Notes under the pieces: model-generated
The model's database searches: none
Seen by the model: the letters and a program-made list of their open reading frames with translations, nothing else
What the model was told of the DNA's origin: nothing
Translations under genes and position numbers: made by a program
Part shown: positions 22,135 through 34,584 of the stretch, in pieces
Numbering within the stretch: position 1 is the first letter of the stretch
Layout of the letters: each line of letters opens with the position of its first letter
Source: Clusia tigrina
Taxonomy: Eukaryota; Arthropoda; Insecta; Diptera; Clusiidae
Direction: 5' to 3'
Assembly (NCBI GenBank): GCA_920105625.2
Contig: OV050032.1
Span: forward strand, 199,275,291-199,339,290
Length of the DNA: 64,000 nucleotides

Positions 22135-25100
22135 GAATCGTGCAACTAAACTTAAACCGATGCGCGGCGGCCCAGGATCTCCTGACCCAAACTATGTTCG
22201 AACAAAAATTCGACGTGGGGCTATTGTGTGAACAATACCGAAATTTAAATTGTCACAGCTGGGTACAGGATGCCCACGGCAAAGCTGCTATATGGGCAAG
22301 TAACGATAGCTCAATTCAGCAGAAGATGACAATGGCGGAAAATGGTTTCACATGGGCGAAAATAAAAAATGTGTACTTTTTTCATGCTATGCTCCCCCCA
22401 GTATGACTCTAGGTGACTTCGAGAGGATGTTGATGGCCTTGGTGATAGAAGCGCGAGGTAAAAGTCCGGTCGTAGTAGCAGGAGACTTCAACGCCTGGTC
22501 CACAGCATGGGGAAGTACACGCACAGATCAGCGAGGAAGAATTCTGCTCGAATGCCTAGCTCCATTATCGTTAGACCTTTTAAACCACGGTAGTAAGAAT
22601 ACATTCGAAACAGGCAGGAGGGGTTCCGTGATAGACCTCACCTTCGCACACAATGTTATAGCTCGCAACGCACAGTGGGAAGTCAGCATTATATACACAC
22701 ACAGTGATCACCGGGCTATTGAAATAGATATCACTGCGCAGAAAAAACAACGTATTCGCAAAGTGCCAACAAAACGGTGGAAATGGCAGGTTTTTGACGT
22801 AGAAGCCTTTAATACCGCCTGGAAAGATGAGGAAATCCCCCTGGACACTGCGGAAAAGATGGCGGTCAGCATAACGGACAAACTCAGCATGGCCTGTGAC
22901 GTGGCAATGCCAAGAATATCAAACAGAATTGTGAGGAAACCAGTCTACTGGTGGAATGACGAAATCGCTAATGCGAGGAAAAGATGTAACCAAGCGCGCA
23001 GAAGGGCAAAACGAGCTCGCAATAGGCCAATTTGGGAAACGCTGCATCAAGTACATAAAGAGTGTAGGAAAGTACTGAAAAGTAGCCATTAAAAACAGCA
23101 AAAACGCATATTTTAAGGAGCTCTACGACAGTTCTGATCTCGATCCATGGGGTAACGCATACAAGGCAGTGATGGGCAAACTTAAAGGGCCAAGAGCACC
23201 ACAACCAACAGAATATAAATTGATGCGTAAGGTGGTTGCAGCGCTCTTTCCCCCACAGGAGGAAACAATTCTGTACAACGGCCAACAAATAAACAGCACA
23301 GAAATCCCCGAGATTTCCACTGATGAGGTAGTGTTCACTCTGCGGAAAATCGCTGACGGTAAAGCACCCGGGCTAGACGGTTTGCCCAATATTGCGGTAA
23401 AAGCGGCGGTCAAGGCAACACCTGAAATCTTCACGCAGGTGTACAATGCGTGCTTAAGCGAGGGAATATACCCAGATATTTGGAAAAGACAGAGGCTGGT
23501 ATTACTGCTTAAGCCCGGTAAACAACCAGACCACCCATCCTCGTACAGACCAATTTGCATGCTCGATAAAATCTTAGAGAGAATTATCTGCGATAGACTG
23601 CAAGAATCACTTGAAAAGCCAGGAGGATTGGCCGCAAATCAATTTGGATTTCGGAGATCGCGATCCACCGTGGATGCAGTCCAAGCAGTGATGGATATTG
23701 CAAGAGAAGCACTCAGCGGGAAGAGATGGGTAAATGGAAGCAAAAAATACTGCGCAGTGATCACATTGGATGTGAAGAACGCTTTCAACTCGGCGAGTTG
23801 GCCATTAATCATAAGCGCCCTCCGGAAATTCGCTGTCCCGGAGTACTTGTTGCGAATTTTAGCTAGTTATTTTGACAACCGAGTACTACTGTACGATACG
23901 GACGAAGGGGCAAAGCAATATAGGATCACGGGGGGAGTACCCCAGGGTTCTGTGCTCGGCCCTTCATTATGGAATGGTATGTACAATGACATACTCCAAC
24001 TGGACCTACCGGAAGATACTACGGTGGTAGGCTATGCGGACGACATTGCTGTGGTAGCAGTAGCAAAACAGCTGGATATGCTCCAAACGATATGCAATGA
24101 TGCGATCGTCAGAATAAGAAGCTGGCTTGATGACTCAAAACTGGAATTGGCGGCCCAGAAAACAGAGGTGGTCCTGCTGAGCTCCAGAAAAGTGCGAGAG
24201 CATATAACAATAACGGTGGGCGAACACGAAATTACATCGCAGCCGTATCTGCGGTACTTGGGAGTGATCATAGACGCAAAACTGACCTTCAAGGAACACC
24301 TTAGGACAGTATACGAAAAGGCTGCCCGCGTCAACGGTGCGCTCACAAAGATGATGCCAAACTTGGGAGGGCCCAGATCAAGTCGAAGGAACCTACTATT
24401 GAGGGTAACTACCCCGATCATCCTATATGTGGCTCCAATTTGGGCAGAAGTCGCGCGTACAGAGAGAGTGTCTCAAAAGGAATCCGATCTGTACATAGGC
24501 TCAGCGCGCTAAGGGTTGCTAGCGCCTTTCGGACAGTTTCGGATGATGCCATTTGTGTGTTATCAAGTAAGCCACCAATCGACCTGCTTGCATATGAAAT
24601 GCAGGATTTGTATAGGAGAGTGACAAGACCAACGGCTGCAGATAAGCTTGAAATAAGACAGAAAACCATGCAGCAATGGCAGCAAAGATGGGAGCAATCC
24701 AGCAAAGGCCGATGGACATTCCAACTGATACATAATATCAACGAATGGTACTCGCGCACACACGGCGAACTTAACTTCTATTTAACACAGATGCTTAGTG
24801 GCCACGGGTGCTTCAAGGAATACTTGCACAAATACAAATACGATGTTGACCCGTTTTGTCCAAGTTGTCCGGGAGAGCAGGAAAACGCGCAGCATATACT
24901 TTTTCATTACCCGCGATTTAACGAGAGCAGAAACAACTTGAGCGCTGTCTTAGGAGAACAACCAGCAGTGGCTAATCTGGTAGCGCACATGTGTGAAACC
25001 GAGACTAAATGGGAGGCAGTTTGTTCTACAGTATCCATTATGATGATAACTCTGCGGAACACTGAGCGCGCCCGAACAGCAGCACGTCTAAGCCAGCGTA

Positions 25101-25162
25101 GTGCTGAGGAAAACGTTAATAGGGATGATTCAAGAAGTAGGACTGAAAATGGACAGACCTAA
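22131..25162 (+). pseudogene. ORF2 (endonuclease-RT) of R1-like element, three frameshifts
   Basis: About 1,010 codons. The N-terminal APE-type endonuclease shows QLNLNRCAAAQDLL, the catalytic-E region LLCEQYR, VVAGDFNAWSTAWGS, SVIDLTFA and SDHRAIEI. The RT shows PGLDGLPN, SYRPICMLD, the motif A region ITLDVKNAFNSASW, GGVPQGSVLGPSLWN and the catalytic YADD box GYADDIAVVA. Near the C-terminus is CPSCPGEQENAQHILFHYPRF. Three single-base shifts break it: in a T6 run near 22377-22382, in an A4 run near 23077-23082, and between about 24445 and 24490. Homology is continuous across all three. They are recent mutations or homopolymer sequencing errors. Confidence 0.88.
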
Positions 25163-25338
25163 GACTGACGATGGAGCGGTAACGCTCGTAATGGCCTCTC
25201 GACGTATTACCTAACGGTGAGGTCCCGAGAGGATAATCCGTCCGGACATCGGGGTGATTTTAGTGGGTTAAGGCCCCACACTACAAGGGTTTTTGACTGC
25301 TTTACACCTCGTAAAAAAAAAAAAAAAATAATAAATAA
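25163..25338 (+). other. 3'UTR and A-rich tail of R1-like element
   Basis: About 150 bp of GC-rich UTR, including TTTTAGTGGGTTAAGGCCCC, ends in a run of about 16 A residues and then ATAATAAATAA before the satellite resumes. Confidence 0.75.
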
Positions 25339-25343
25339 ATTGC

Positions 25344-26190
25344 GAGCTCACTTCCATTTCAAACTCACTTCCATTTCGAACTCACTTCCATTTCGAACTA
25401 ACTTCCATTTCGAACTCACTTCCATTTCGAACTAACTTCCATTTCGAACTCATTTCCATTGCGAAGTCAGTTCCATTTCGAAGTCACTTCCAATTCGAAC
25501 TCACTTCCAGTTCGAGCTCACTTCCATTTCGAACTCACTTCCATTTCAAACTCACTTCCATTTCGAAGTCACTTCCATTTCGAACTAACTTCCATTTCAA
25601 ACTCACTTCCAATTCGAGCTCACTTCCATTTCAAACTCACTTCCATTTCGAACTCACTTCCATTTCGAACCAACTTCCATTTCGAACTCATTTCCATTGC
25701 GAAGTCAGTTCCATTTCGAAGTCACTTCCAATTCGAACTTACTTCCATTTCGAACTCACTTCCATTTCGTATTCACTTCCATTTCGAAGTTACTTCCAAT
25801 TCGAACTCACTTCCATTTCGAACTCACTTCCATTTCGAACTCACTTCCATTTCGAACTCACTTCCATTTCGAACTCACTTCCATTTCGAATTCACTTCCA
25901 ATTCGAAGTCACTTCCATTTCGAACTCAGTTCCATTTCGAACTAGCTTCCATTTCGAAGTCACTTCCATTTCGAACTCACTTCCATTTCGAACTCATTTC
26001 CATTGCGAAGTCATTTCCATTTCGAAGTCACTTCCAATTCGAACTCGCTTCCATTTCGAATTCACTTCCATTTCGAACTCATTTCCATTGCGAACTCACT
26101 TCCATTTCGAAGTCCCTTCCATTTCGAACTAACGTCCAATTCGAACTCACTTCCATTTCAATCGCACTTCCATTTCGAACTGCAGCAGTC
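25344..26190. repeat. 17-bp minisatellite, right part
   Basis: About 50 further copies of the CACTTCCATTTCGAACT-type unit with the same variants as 19263-19740. The 17-residue peptide cycles (FHFELTSISNSLPFRTH) are repeat artefacts. Confidence 0.95.
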
Positions 26191-26194
26191 AATT

Positions 26195-27025
26195 CACAAC
26201 TGGACACAATGGACACTCGTTCCGCTATGATGGTCCGAAAGTGAGAGCATCAATAGTTCTACATGAGTGTTAGAGGGAGATACCATCATTGTTGACTTAG
26301 CGGGATGCCCATAGTACCATAGTAGGCCCAAAAACCTGTCTCACGGTGGACTTCAAAATCTTCAATGGACTACTTTTGAAGGCAGAGTTCTACACCCTCA
26401 GGTATTACTACAAATGTTAGTCAGCCGCCTCACCAAGAAAACAGTGATGCCACCTGGATCACTAGTTGGGTCCGTTGTGAGCATTACTACAAAAATTGAG
26501 AGTGGTTTAAACTGACTTTTAGTGTATCTGTACTGAAGACGACTATTTAGATAAGGGACCCACTTTAGATGAGGGACCCACCTCCAAGTTCTGTGACACA
26601 GACACAGTTTCAAAGAGTTAGCAATAGTGTAGTGAAAGGACCCCACGGTTAGCGGGTTCGAGAATACGAGAATACGATTTGGAGAACTGAAGGAAACCTG
26701 ATGGAGATGCAGAGAACTGATGGAGATGCCGAGAACTGATGGAGATGCAGAGAACTGATGGAGAAAATGTCCAATCGTAAATCGTGGCCAGAAGCAACTA
26801 TCATAGTTCGAAAACTACGGTTGAACACAGCTCATTATTGATTGGAACTTTTCATAATCAATCATCTTTGTTCCCAATGGTTTTGTTCTCGATGTTCTCA
26901 TAGCCATATTTTCCAACCAATCACCTTTATTTTAGCTGCATCGATCGTCTCTAATCAGGTATAGTTCGATCCTTTTGCTTCGATGGAAATGTCTAGAAAC
27001 ACCTGCTCAGGTCGTCAGCTAAAAA
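26195..27025. other. No gene recognised; short 18-19-bp repeat
   Basis: Contains three copies of AGAACTGATGGAGATGC at about 26692-26765. Otherwise unique. Confidence 0.45.
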
Positions 27026-27027
27026 GA

Positions 27028-27290
27028 TACTAGTGACCTTCAATTTGAAGGCTTCGAAGACGACTTTAGTATCCTTCAATTGGAAGGCTTCGAAGACGAC
27101 ACTAGTGACCTTCAATTTGAAGTCTTCAAAGACGACTTTAGTCTCCTTCAATTGGAAGGCTTCAAAGACGACATTAGTGACCTTCACTTTGAAGGCTTCG
27201 AAGACGACACTAGTGACCTTCAATTTGAAAGCTTCGAAGACGACACTAGTGACCTTCAATTTGAAAGCTTCGAGATACACACAAATAGCT
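27028..27290. repeat. 36-bp minisatellite, open on both strands
   Basis: About seven copies of a 36-bp unit containing CCTTCAATTTGAAGGCTTCG followed by AAGACGACACTAGTGA. Because 36 is divisible by three, several frames stay open on both strands with 12-residue cycles (TFNLKASKTTLV on plus, VTSVVFEAFKLK on minus). No start context or flanking domain supports a gene. Confidence 0.9.
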
Positions 27291-27291
27291 A

Positions 27292-28790
27292 AACGCAATA
27301 TTTTCTGAAACTCTACTCCTAAATCCCACATTTGTCCAGTGTATTTGCCTATGTCACTCCTTGATTTTGCAGCGCTACTCAGTCAAGTATCCAAATTTCT
27401 ACCATCAGACTAATTTGTACTTCATTTTCTCTAGCATTCTAAGTCAGATTTACACCAAGTCTACGATTTCCAATGATCACTTCAGTACTCGAAAAGGTGT
27501 ATAATGGAAGGATCAAGTCTCTCATCATATTCAAGAAAGCACCCAGAATACAATGTATAGAATACAGATACAGTCTTGAGATTCTCAGACAAAGCAGAAC
27601 GAAAATGGGCTTATGCCATACTTTGATAAAGACTCCAATAAAATCTGTATTTACATCCTTTACAAAATGGGCCTCCGAGTGCAACTTGCGTAACTAACAA
27701 GCTACCTGGTTATCCTACTTCCTTTATAAAATGGAACAAAATAGCTATGTGAGTAAACATGAATGAACTTAGAATAGAGCTTATACTCGATACACGTTTG
27801 TATTGCTAGTTCGTTCTCCCTGCTGCTATTTGTGATGGTAATAGATTGTTGTCTCCTTCGTTCTGTCATACTACGAGGTAATAATAAACAAGGTTGCTGT
27901 CCCGTTTGCATACACTAATATACAAAAGAACCTGCCAGAGGAGGACAATGACTATGAGAACCTGGCTATAAAACAATTGTCAATCTGTCTGAAGTTGGAA
28001 GCAGCATTGATCTGAAGTAATATAGAAGTAAGGGCGATATTTGTAAACGTTTGTACTCATTTCAAGATTGTTAACTCTTTCCTGAAGAAGTTGCTGCCAA
28101 TTCAAACCATTTCTAATATTATTAAATGTAAATAAGCCAACCAAGGTGTTTGTTTTACTTCCGCAATCCAGTGACTCGAACAAGGTTAATTTTCGTAAAA
28201 ATATCGCAAACTCAATTATTAATAAAACCAGTAAAGAAGGTTGAAGTCGGCTTGGACCGACAACTATCCTAAGATAATTTAACAAACCACTCCCATACAA
28301 AGTAAGTGGGCGTGGGAGTTAAACCCTGGCGATATTGGACTTCCTATAACTTAATAATAAAAGATATTGGACTACCTATAACTCAATAAACTTTCTAGGC
28401 ACGTTTCTCATACTGAGGAAGTCTGTGTATCGGTGGGAGTGGAAGCTGAAATATTACGCCCCTTATGATAGAGGATCAGTTATGAATATGTGTGAATTGT
28501 GGGCATGGCCGTACAAGTATGCTATCAGCATTCAGCCAATGTATGTTACTATCTTCATATATTGCCAATAGTAGCATGGTTGGGATAATTTTCAGTAGGG
28601 TCCCGAAAGTTGCTTACATGCAAATTAGGCGTGACCATGATTCGATCTGAATCATTATTATTACAGTTTCCATATGCTAACTCACACCACATTGCATCCA
28701 TAAAGCAGGAACTGTTAATAGTATGCGTTGTGGAAGTGATACGGTCCTTCACATTTAGCTCACAAACAAATTGGAGGAGTTTTCGTTTAG
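27292..28790. other. No gene recognised
   Basis: Unique AT-rich sequence. A short duplication (GATATTGGACTTCCTATAAC-like) occurs at about 28330 and 28362. Frames of 60-106 codons lack recognisable domains. Confidence 0.4.
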
Positions 28791-28791
28791 A

Positions 28792-29010
28792 TTAGAAGTG
28801 GGCTAGGCCGGAGAGTCGCCGAAGAAGGAGGTCTCCAAGCTCTCAGGCAGTGATGCCCAGTGTACTAACCAAAATGATTAGAGAGCCGCCGAAGAAGAAG
28901 GTCTCCAAGCTCTCAGTGATCCTCATTGTACTAACTAAAGTGATTAGATAGATAGAAGTGGGTTAGCCTGGAGAGTCGCCGTAGAAGGAGGTCTCCAAGC
29001 TCTCAAGCAT
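28792..29010 (-). repeat. Three tandem LINE-tail units (minus)
   Basis: The plus strand reads AGAAGTGGGCTAGGCCGGAG, then CCGAAGAAGGAGGTCTCCAAG, then CTCTCAGGCA. This is repeated about three times with TAGATAGATAGAAGTGGG between the second and third copies. It is the reverse complement of the 2700-2880 units. Confidence 0.8.
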
Positions 29011-29616
29011 TGCATTGCTAAACAGATGCATTTCTACCGTTTCGATTACAATAAAACACACGCTCCTATTTACACACACATATTTAAGAATATATGCACA
29101 TTGATTCATTTATTTATTTATGTAAATATAACAGTTGAAGTTTCCATTTATAGAGCATAAAAGTTGATGCATGTCATCGTCTCTAGGTTTATAGATTGTA
29201 CGCTAAGAGTGCAATTTCAAAATTGTTGCGCAAAAACTAATAACTACGTTCACTTTAACATACTTTAATAAGATCTTTGCATATTTTTTAAAAAAATGTA
29301 ATTTGAAAACTTTAGAAACATTTCATTCCAAGCGCTGGAGTCGGATTCAATCAATCGTCATCGTAGTCAGACGCTCAAGTGTTCATGCAGTTTGTAAAGT
29401 GATGCAATTAAATTTGATGAAAAAATTCCAAAAGGAAAAAAAATATATAGTTATTTGATTAATAACAAATTGCTGGGTTTGCATAGGAGTTTGCTGGCTC
29501 TTGGTTGATGGGCTTTCTTTGATTCTTACATATACAACAAATACGATAGTTGAGAGGTATGCTATACATTATAATTCAGTTAAATATATATCAGATACGC
29601 AAATATTTGTATTGAG

Positions 29617-29622
29617 TTTATT
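29617..29622 (-). promoter_or_regulatory. Polyadenylation signal of AAMP gene
   Basis: AATAAA on the minus strand, about 100 nt past the AAMP stop codon. It is the first canonical signal downstream of the stop. Confidence 0.6.
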
Positions 29623-29719
29623 AGAGTAGAGAATTACGGTCGAGATTAGTACTAAAAGTGGTTTTTGGTACTAAATATTTCCTGTTAAATGCAAGGTTTG
29701 CACACGCTTTAACAGCAAC

Positions 29720-31300
29720 TTATTCGGCTGCAGGTGCCTCTGCTGTTGCTGTTGCTGTTGCAGCTTCTTCGGAGTCTGCCGGTGTGTTGCCTAATCCTGG
29801 AACTTGAAATATTTTAGCTGTACTATCATCGCATGCAGTCAATAAAATGTTGTGCTCGGCGCTGTACGACATCTCATAAACAGTGCTGAGATGGCCAGAG
29901 AGAGTGAAAATGCGTTTCCCATTGCGAGCGTCATAACCGTAAATGGGCCCTTGGGTAGTGGCCACAATCAACATATAATCATTAATCCATTTCACGCTGC
30001 AATAATTATCAGTCAGTTTAAATGTAAAAATCAAAGTCAAGGACCTAGTTATGTAATTGAACTCGCTCCAAATGGCAGACTTACCCTGATACCAAATCTG
30101 GTTCCTCGAATGGCTCACAAACAAGGCGCAAGGAATGTTTAGTTAGATCCCAAATGCTTATCTTCCCATACAATGTAGCACTGGCTGCCAACTTGATAGT
30201 AGTGGCCGGCGATATGGCAATCGACTCTATGGGACCTTCATCACTCATGGCATGTATGACGCCATTGTTGCTACAAAGCAGCATTTTACCTGAAATTGGT
30301 AAATAAAAACTTTTACAATATTTACAAAAATATCCATATAAACACCCTGAGAACCTGTTCCTTTTTCTATACTCTACTTTTGTAGGATGAGGAAGGAGTT
30401 TCCCGAGAGTTTATGTACACAATAGAATAGGTAGACTTGTACTTGATTTGTTAACGCACCGTCTTGATCGCCCGACATATACAATGGCAATTCCTTGTCG
30501 CAAGCCACTGAAATGACGGTGCTCTTATGTGCCATGGGATGATCACTGGTGATAGCAAATATTTGGACGCAATCCTTGATATCCCACAAACGTAAGTCGC
30601 CATTCTGATATGCCACAAACAGCTTCTTGCCGTCATAAGTTAACGAACCAGCGTCACACCGCACGCCCTGACTGGGCAATATTTTACATTCACCGCCAGG
30701 TAAACGCCACACATATATATCGCCCAGTGCACTGCCCGCAAACAAAACATTTGTGGCATAATGCCATTGCATCCAGGTCATATCGCCCATAGAGTACTGC
30801 CATACTTTTTCCGCGTGGAACTCGTTATTCGCATTTAGGACTTTGTGCAAAAATATTTCACCGGCCATGTCGCCGGTCACAAGGTAGTTGCCATCATGAT
30901 TAAAGTGTACATCAGTGACGGTGTCCTTATGGTCATTCAATTCAAACAAAACATCGCCAGTATTCCAATCCCATATGAAAGCGGAGTCGTCTTCACTTCC
31001 AGTTGCTGCCCACGATTTGAACGGGTGAAATGCACACCCAAACACACCAGCACTGTGCCAGCGAAACGTTGCCTCTGCATTATCTACAACGTTGACAACT
31101 TCGGCCTCCTCCATGATATCGTCGTCAATATTATTGAAGTCCTCTGGGACTTCCTCAAGGGTGTCTAGCTCCCATTCTTGCTGATCCAGTGTCATGTCTT
31201 CCGATCCCTCGTCTGACGATTCAGTCATATCAGATTCATTGAGAATCACATCCTCGTCAGCTTGATATTCCGGCACAGAAGGAGGCATAGCTCGACTCAT
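29720..31300 (-). CDS. WD40 protein AAMP (angio-associated migratory cell protein orthologue)
   Basis: Three coding exons: 31300-30460, 30289-30085 and 29996-29720. Introns are 30290-30459 (170 nt; exon ends GACG before GTGCGT, acceptor TTTCAG) and 29997-30084 (88 nt; GTAAGT donor, TTGCAG acceptor). Together they encode 440 residues; both joins split a Gly codon and keep frame. Residues 1-75 are very acidic; WD repeats follow from about 78 (FRWHSAGVFGCAFHP, TGSEDDSAFIWDW, TGDMAGEIF, GDIYVWRLPGGEC, GDLRLWDIKDC, LYGKISIWDL, ACDDSTAKIF). Length and the SEDDxAFIW, DHKDTVT and GDMxG motifs match AAMP (human about 434 residues). In vertebrates AAMP is linked to cell migration and its yeast relative acts in ribosome assembly; its role in flies is inferred. 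The C-terminus has an Ala/Thr tail from a GCTGTT microsatellite. Confidence 0.93.
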
Positions 31301-31315
31301 TCTTTAAAAGAGATA

Positions 31316-31383
31316 CTGTGTAATTAAAACAAATTGCATTGCAAACGAATTAATAAATTTTTAAATAGCTGCGCACAACTTAC
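31316..31383 (-). other. Probable 5'UTR intron of AAMP gene
   Basis: On the minus strand a consensus GTAAGT donor (31383-31378) and a TTACACAG acceptor (ending 31316) bound a 68-nt AT-rich segment only 15 nt upstream of the ATG. This would place a leader exon at or above 31384. It is inferred from splice consensus alone. Confidence 0.5.
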
Positions 31384-31509
31384 AAGAGAACACACCAACA
31401 AATCACCACACGTGGTACTTCGCACACTTGGCACAGCTGTCTCACTGGTATTCACCAAACTGCTCGGCGATTGACGTAGGTATGAGAGTGGTGGGTTTCC
31501 ACTGCTCAC

Positions 31510-34500
31510 AATTTGTTTGTTTATAAAATTTTGTGCAAGTGATAATTGCTTTATAATTTGTGCTCATAAACACGCGTAGCTGCTAGCGGTCTTAATTTAT
31601 TTACATTTTATGAACAATACTTTCCAAAATCTCCCTCGATTTATTTTTAGTGAACCTTTATAAATCTTCTACAGCAATTACGTCCTACGCCAAGTGAAAA
31701 ATGGTTAGGGTTGACAAGGTACTACGTATAAAACACATCTACTACCTTTTCAGCAGTGAAATATTTTAGTATATGTTTTAGTAAGTACACAAACAAAATT
31801 GTTGCTATATAAAGCATACAATTTTGAAATAATTGTTTATTGTATTTCTTTTCTTACAATATATCTAAAAGTTCAATATTGCACATATATTCTCGATGTA
31901 CTTGGCTCAATAATAGCAAAGACCGTATATTTACGAATAACGTAGAATTACGGTCTATGTAAAATAGCACACTGGCACACTTGTATACCAAGCCCGAATC
32001 TTTGGTAGGTGAAATTGCTTGTGAGAGGTGTGTGTATTATATTTTGTGCCGCTTGAATATTATTAAATTGCAGTAAAATTTTGCTTAGATTTACGCATTT
32101 AATTTGTTGTATGAGTTAACTTAATAAATATACATATGCATGTAAAAATATAAACATCATTGGCATATTTATGTGCACTTAAAAGGTTTGTTTCCTTTGA
32201 ATGCAGTTGTGGAAGATGTGTATTCACAGAGGCAGTTCCCTGCACTCTCGCACATGTACATACATATAAAAAGGATTTTTGCATAGAAAAGCTCCTTACT
32301 TTTTGCACTACAAAACTCAGTGCAATTTGTATTGCTTAAATGTTCTGAGCGTTATTCATGCCAGTATTTGCTGTATAGTTAATTTTGATTTACATAGTAC
32401 TAATAAATAAAATTATATATGTATGTATGTATGTATTTGTCTGTTTTGTTTTCTCCAACATGTGTCCTAAGTGCGGTGCAAGGGAATTTGCATACCAAAG
32501 TGTAAATTCACCTATACAATTGTCTCTTTCTCTCTCATTGGTTACATTCAACAGGAAAACTGCATCTTATTATCGTAATTGCATGTTGTATAAATGATAG
32601 TTTTAAGCTCAATAAAAAAAATTCATATGGAAAATCCACTTATATTTTATTGTTTTATACGTATAGATGTATGTATTTTGTACCTTTAAAAATATTAATT
32701 GGAAATTCCCTTTTAGGAAATACATACACATTTGCTCTTAACCAAACTGTGGGATGGCTAAGGAGGACAGGCAACTAAATGATGTTTTCTCCTTCGGCTA
32801 AAAAGCACACTCGCTCATACATACAAATACTATTTAACTGGACAGTGCCTTTCAGGTGAGTTCAAGTTTCTACTGCGCAGTTTGATCAGTGCTGGAATTT
32901 CAATTCAAACAAGTCGCCGCAACAGCATGCGCACATACATACATACATATGATGCAAGAATGATGGAATAGATTTATCATTCTTGCATATGATGTACATA
33001 CATATGTACATATGCACATATGTATGCACATATTCTCTGGCTGCGCATGTGTGCGTTAATCTTACATGGAAACTATAGCAAAGAATATCTAGTAACCTTA
33101 TTATTATTAGTTAGTAAACTTATATTATTATTATTATTATGGATATACTTTCACTATAGTTAATATTTTAACTTGCTTTACGGCCGAAGCACCTGGCACC
33201 ACTGCTTCTGAATCACTGCCGCACACACACAAAGAAAACATCTTCAAAATAAAATATTGATAAGCTGTGAAAGCCGAACATGTAAGCTGACGATTCGCGA
33301 GTAAGGCCGAGCGCACCCACACACATTTAGTACTGTCAAATTGTTTTGATCGTGCCAATGGCACTTTAGGAGAACACCACGGCTGATAAAAGTCACCAAA
33401 TCGCCTGCTGGTCGGATGCTGATAAAAATCGATAGGAGTGCAGCGGTGCCCGTATAGATAGTTCGAGCGCATGCACACTCGTATGCACGAAGTAATGGGG
33501 TTGTGCTGTGTTGTAACAATTTACTTGCGTAGCCAGCGGGTGGGAAGAACCGACATCTTATGACATTGGCATTAGTCAAGGATTTAGAGGTTTACATGTC
33601 AGCAGGCCTAAGTGAGTCTTAGGATAGCCATATAACGTACCTACCTACATGTTAGCAACTTAGCAACTTGAACTGCGTACTTTCGCATGTTTTTCGTCTA
33701 AACCGTAGTAAAGTAAAGTATGGTTCATTTCTTAGTCGGTTTATTTTTAATTTTCTTTTTTGCAGGATCAAAAAAAGGAATATTATCCTGAAAATTGCAA
33801 CATTTTTGGAAATGGTCCATACCAAGACGGCCATGTAGTTAGTATTTAAGTATAAAATTAAATAAAAAATTGGAAATATTTTACTTAACGGATGCCAAGA
33901 AGCGCCAATAAGGATATTAGTTTAGGGTTGGGAGACTAACGGCTAAAAACAAAGCCGAAGGAGGAGTTGTTGGCAAAGCTCCAATATATGAACGATGTTG
34001 ATGAACGATTTTGTTTCGTTTACTGGTCGAATAATGTGATGGCTTGACTGTGTGTGGGTTGAGTTGCCCGTACTACTCCTACACTTTGTAGTAGTATACT
34101 ATTTGTATGAGGCAAGATCAGAGCACATAAGTCGTTGGCTCCAACATTGCCAATGGAACAAATCAAGTGGGCCAGGCTCTTTCGTCGGTCAGCTCGCGCG
34201 CTTCAGAATCCGCGTGCCTATGAATCCACATAATTTTAAGTGTGCTGCGGCAGGGAATGAGAGACATTCTGGATGGGATTGGTTGTCTAAGGAGGTAATG
34301 AAATTGTTTCTTCTATCATTTACGTTGAACAATTGCAGTTGACCTACTTTTGGCGTTGCTATTGACTAAAGCGAAATGTGATTGATACAAGCCGGTCAGA
34401 CTGGGACCCATCTGTGGAAATCCCTGTATTGATAGAGCTTTATGTGAGAGTGGGCTTTCTTGGAAAAGCTGTCTGCAAGTGTTGCTGATAGTAAATAAAA

Positions 34501-34580
34501 GTCTGATCATAGTCGGAGAAAATTGAATCTGAGCATTGGTAGACACAGGGACTGGAGCTGCTACTTTAGCGTGCATTGTT
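31510..34580. other. No gene recognised; AT-rich intergenic DNA
   Basis: AT-rich sequence upstream of AAMP (which likely includes its promoter) with (ATGT)n and ACATACAT tracts at about 32420-32445 and 32935-33030. A 13-bp perfect inverted repeat lies at 32952-32988. A 111-113-codon pair of overlapping frames at 33137-33579 has no recognisable domain. Confidence 0.45.
32952..32988. repeat. 13-bp perfect inverted repeat with 11-nt loop
   Basis: ATGCAAGAATGAT at 32952-32964 pairs with ATCATTCTTGCAT at 32976-32988. The stem is short and sits in CATA-rich sequence. It may be a chance or transposon-derived hairpin. Confidence 0.5.
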
Positions 34581-34584
34581 GTGG

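Larger units (their letters stand above)
19741..25338 (+). mobile_element. Near full-length R1-like non-LTR retrotransposon
   Basis: About 5.6 kb made of an unrelated 5'UTR (19741-20535), ORF1, ORF2 overlapping it by ATGA, a 3'UTR of about 150 bp and a poly(A)-rich tail. It sits inside a 17-bp minisatellite. ORF2 has an endonuclease, an RT and a C-terminal zinc motif but no RNase H motifs that I can find. With three zinc knuckles in ORF1, this fits the R1 clade. The 5' boundary is set by where the minisatellite stops and is uncertain by a few bases. ORF2 carries three single-base frameshifts, but ORF1 is open throughout. Confidence 0.88.

Noticed and set aside
25459..26244. 261-codon frame in the second half of the minisatellite
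   Set aside because: 17-bp repeat cycle; the same peptide appears in other frames.
29852..31168. Plus-strand frames over the AAMP exons
   Set aside because: Antisense shadows of the WD40 gene, which has proper exons and splice sites on the minus strand.
31324..31509. Minus-strand 61-codon frame upstream of AAMP
   Set aside because: It crosses the probable 5'UTR intron and has no domain; it would not be continuous in the mature transcript.
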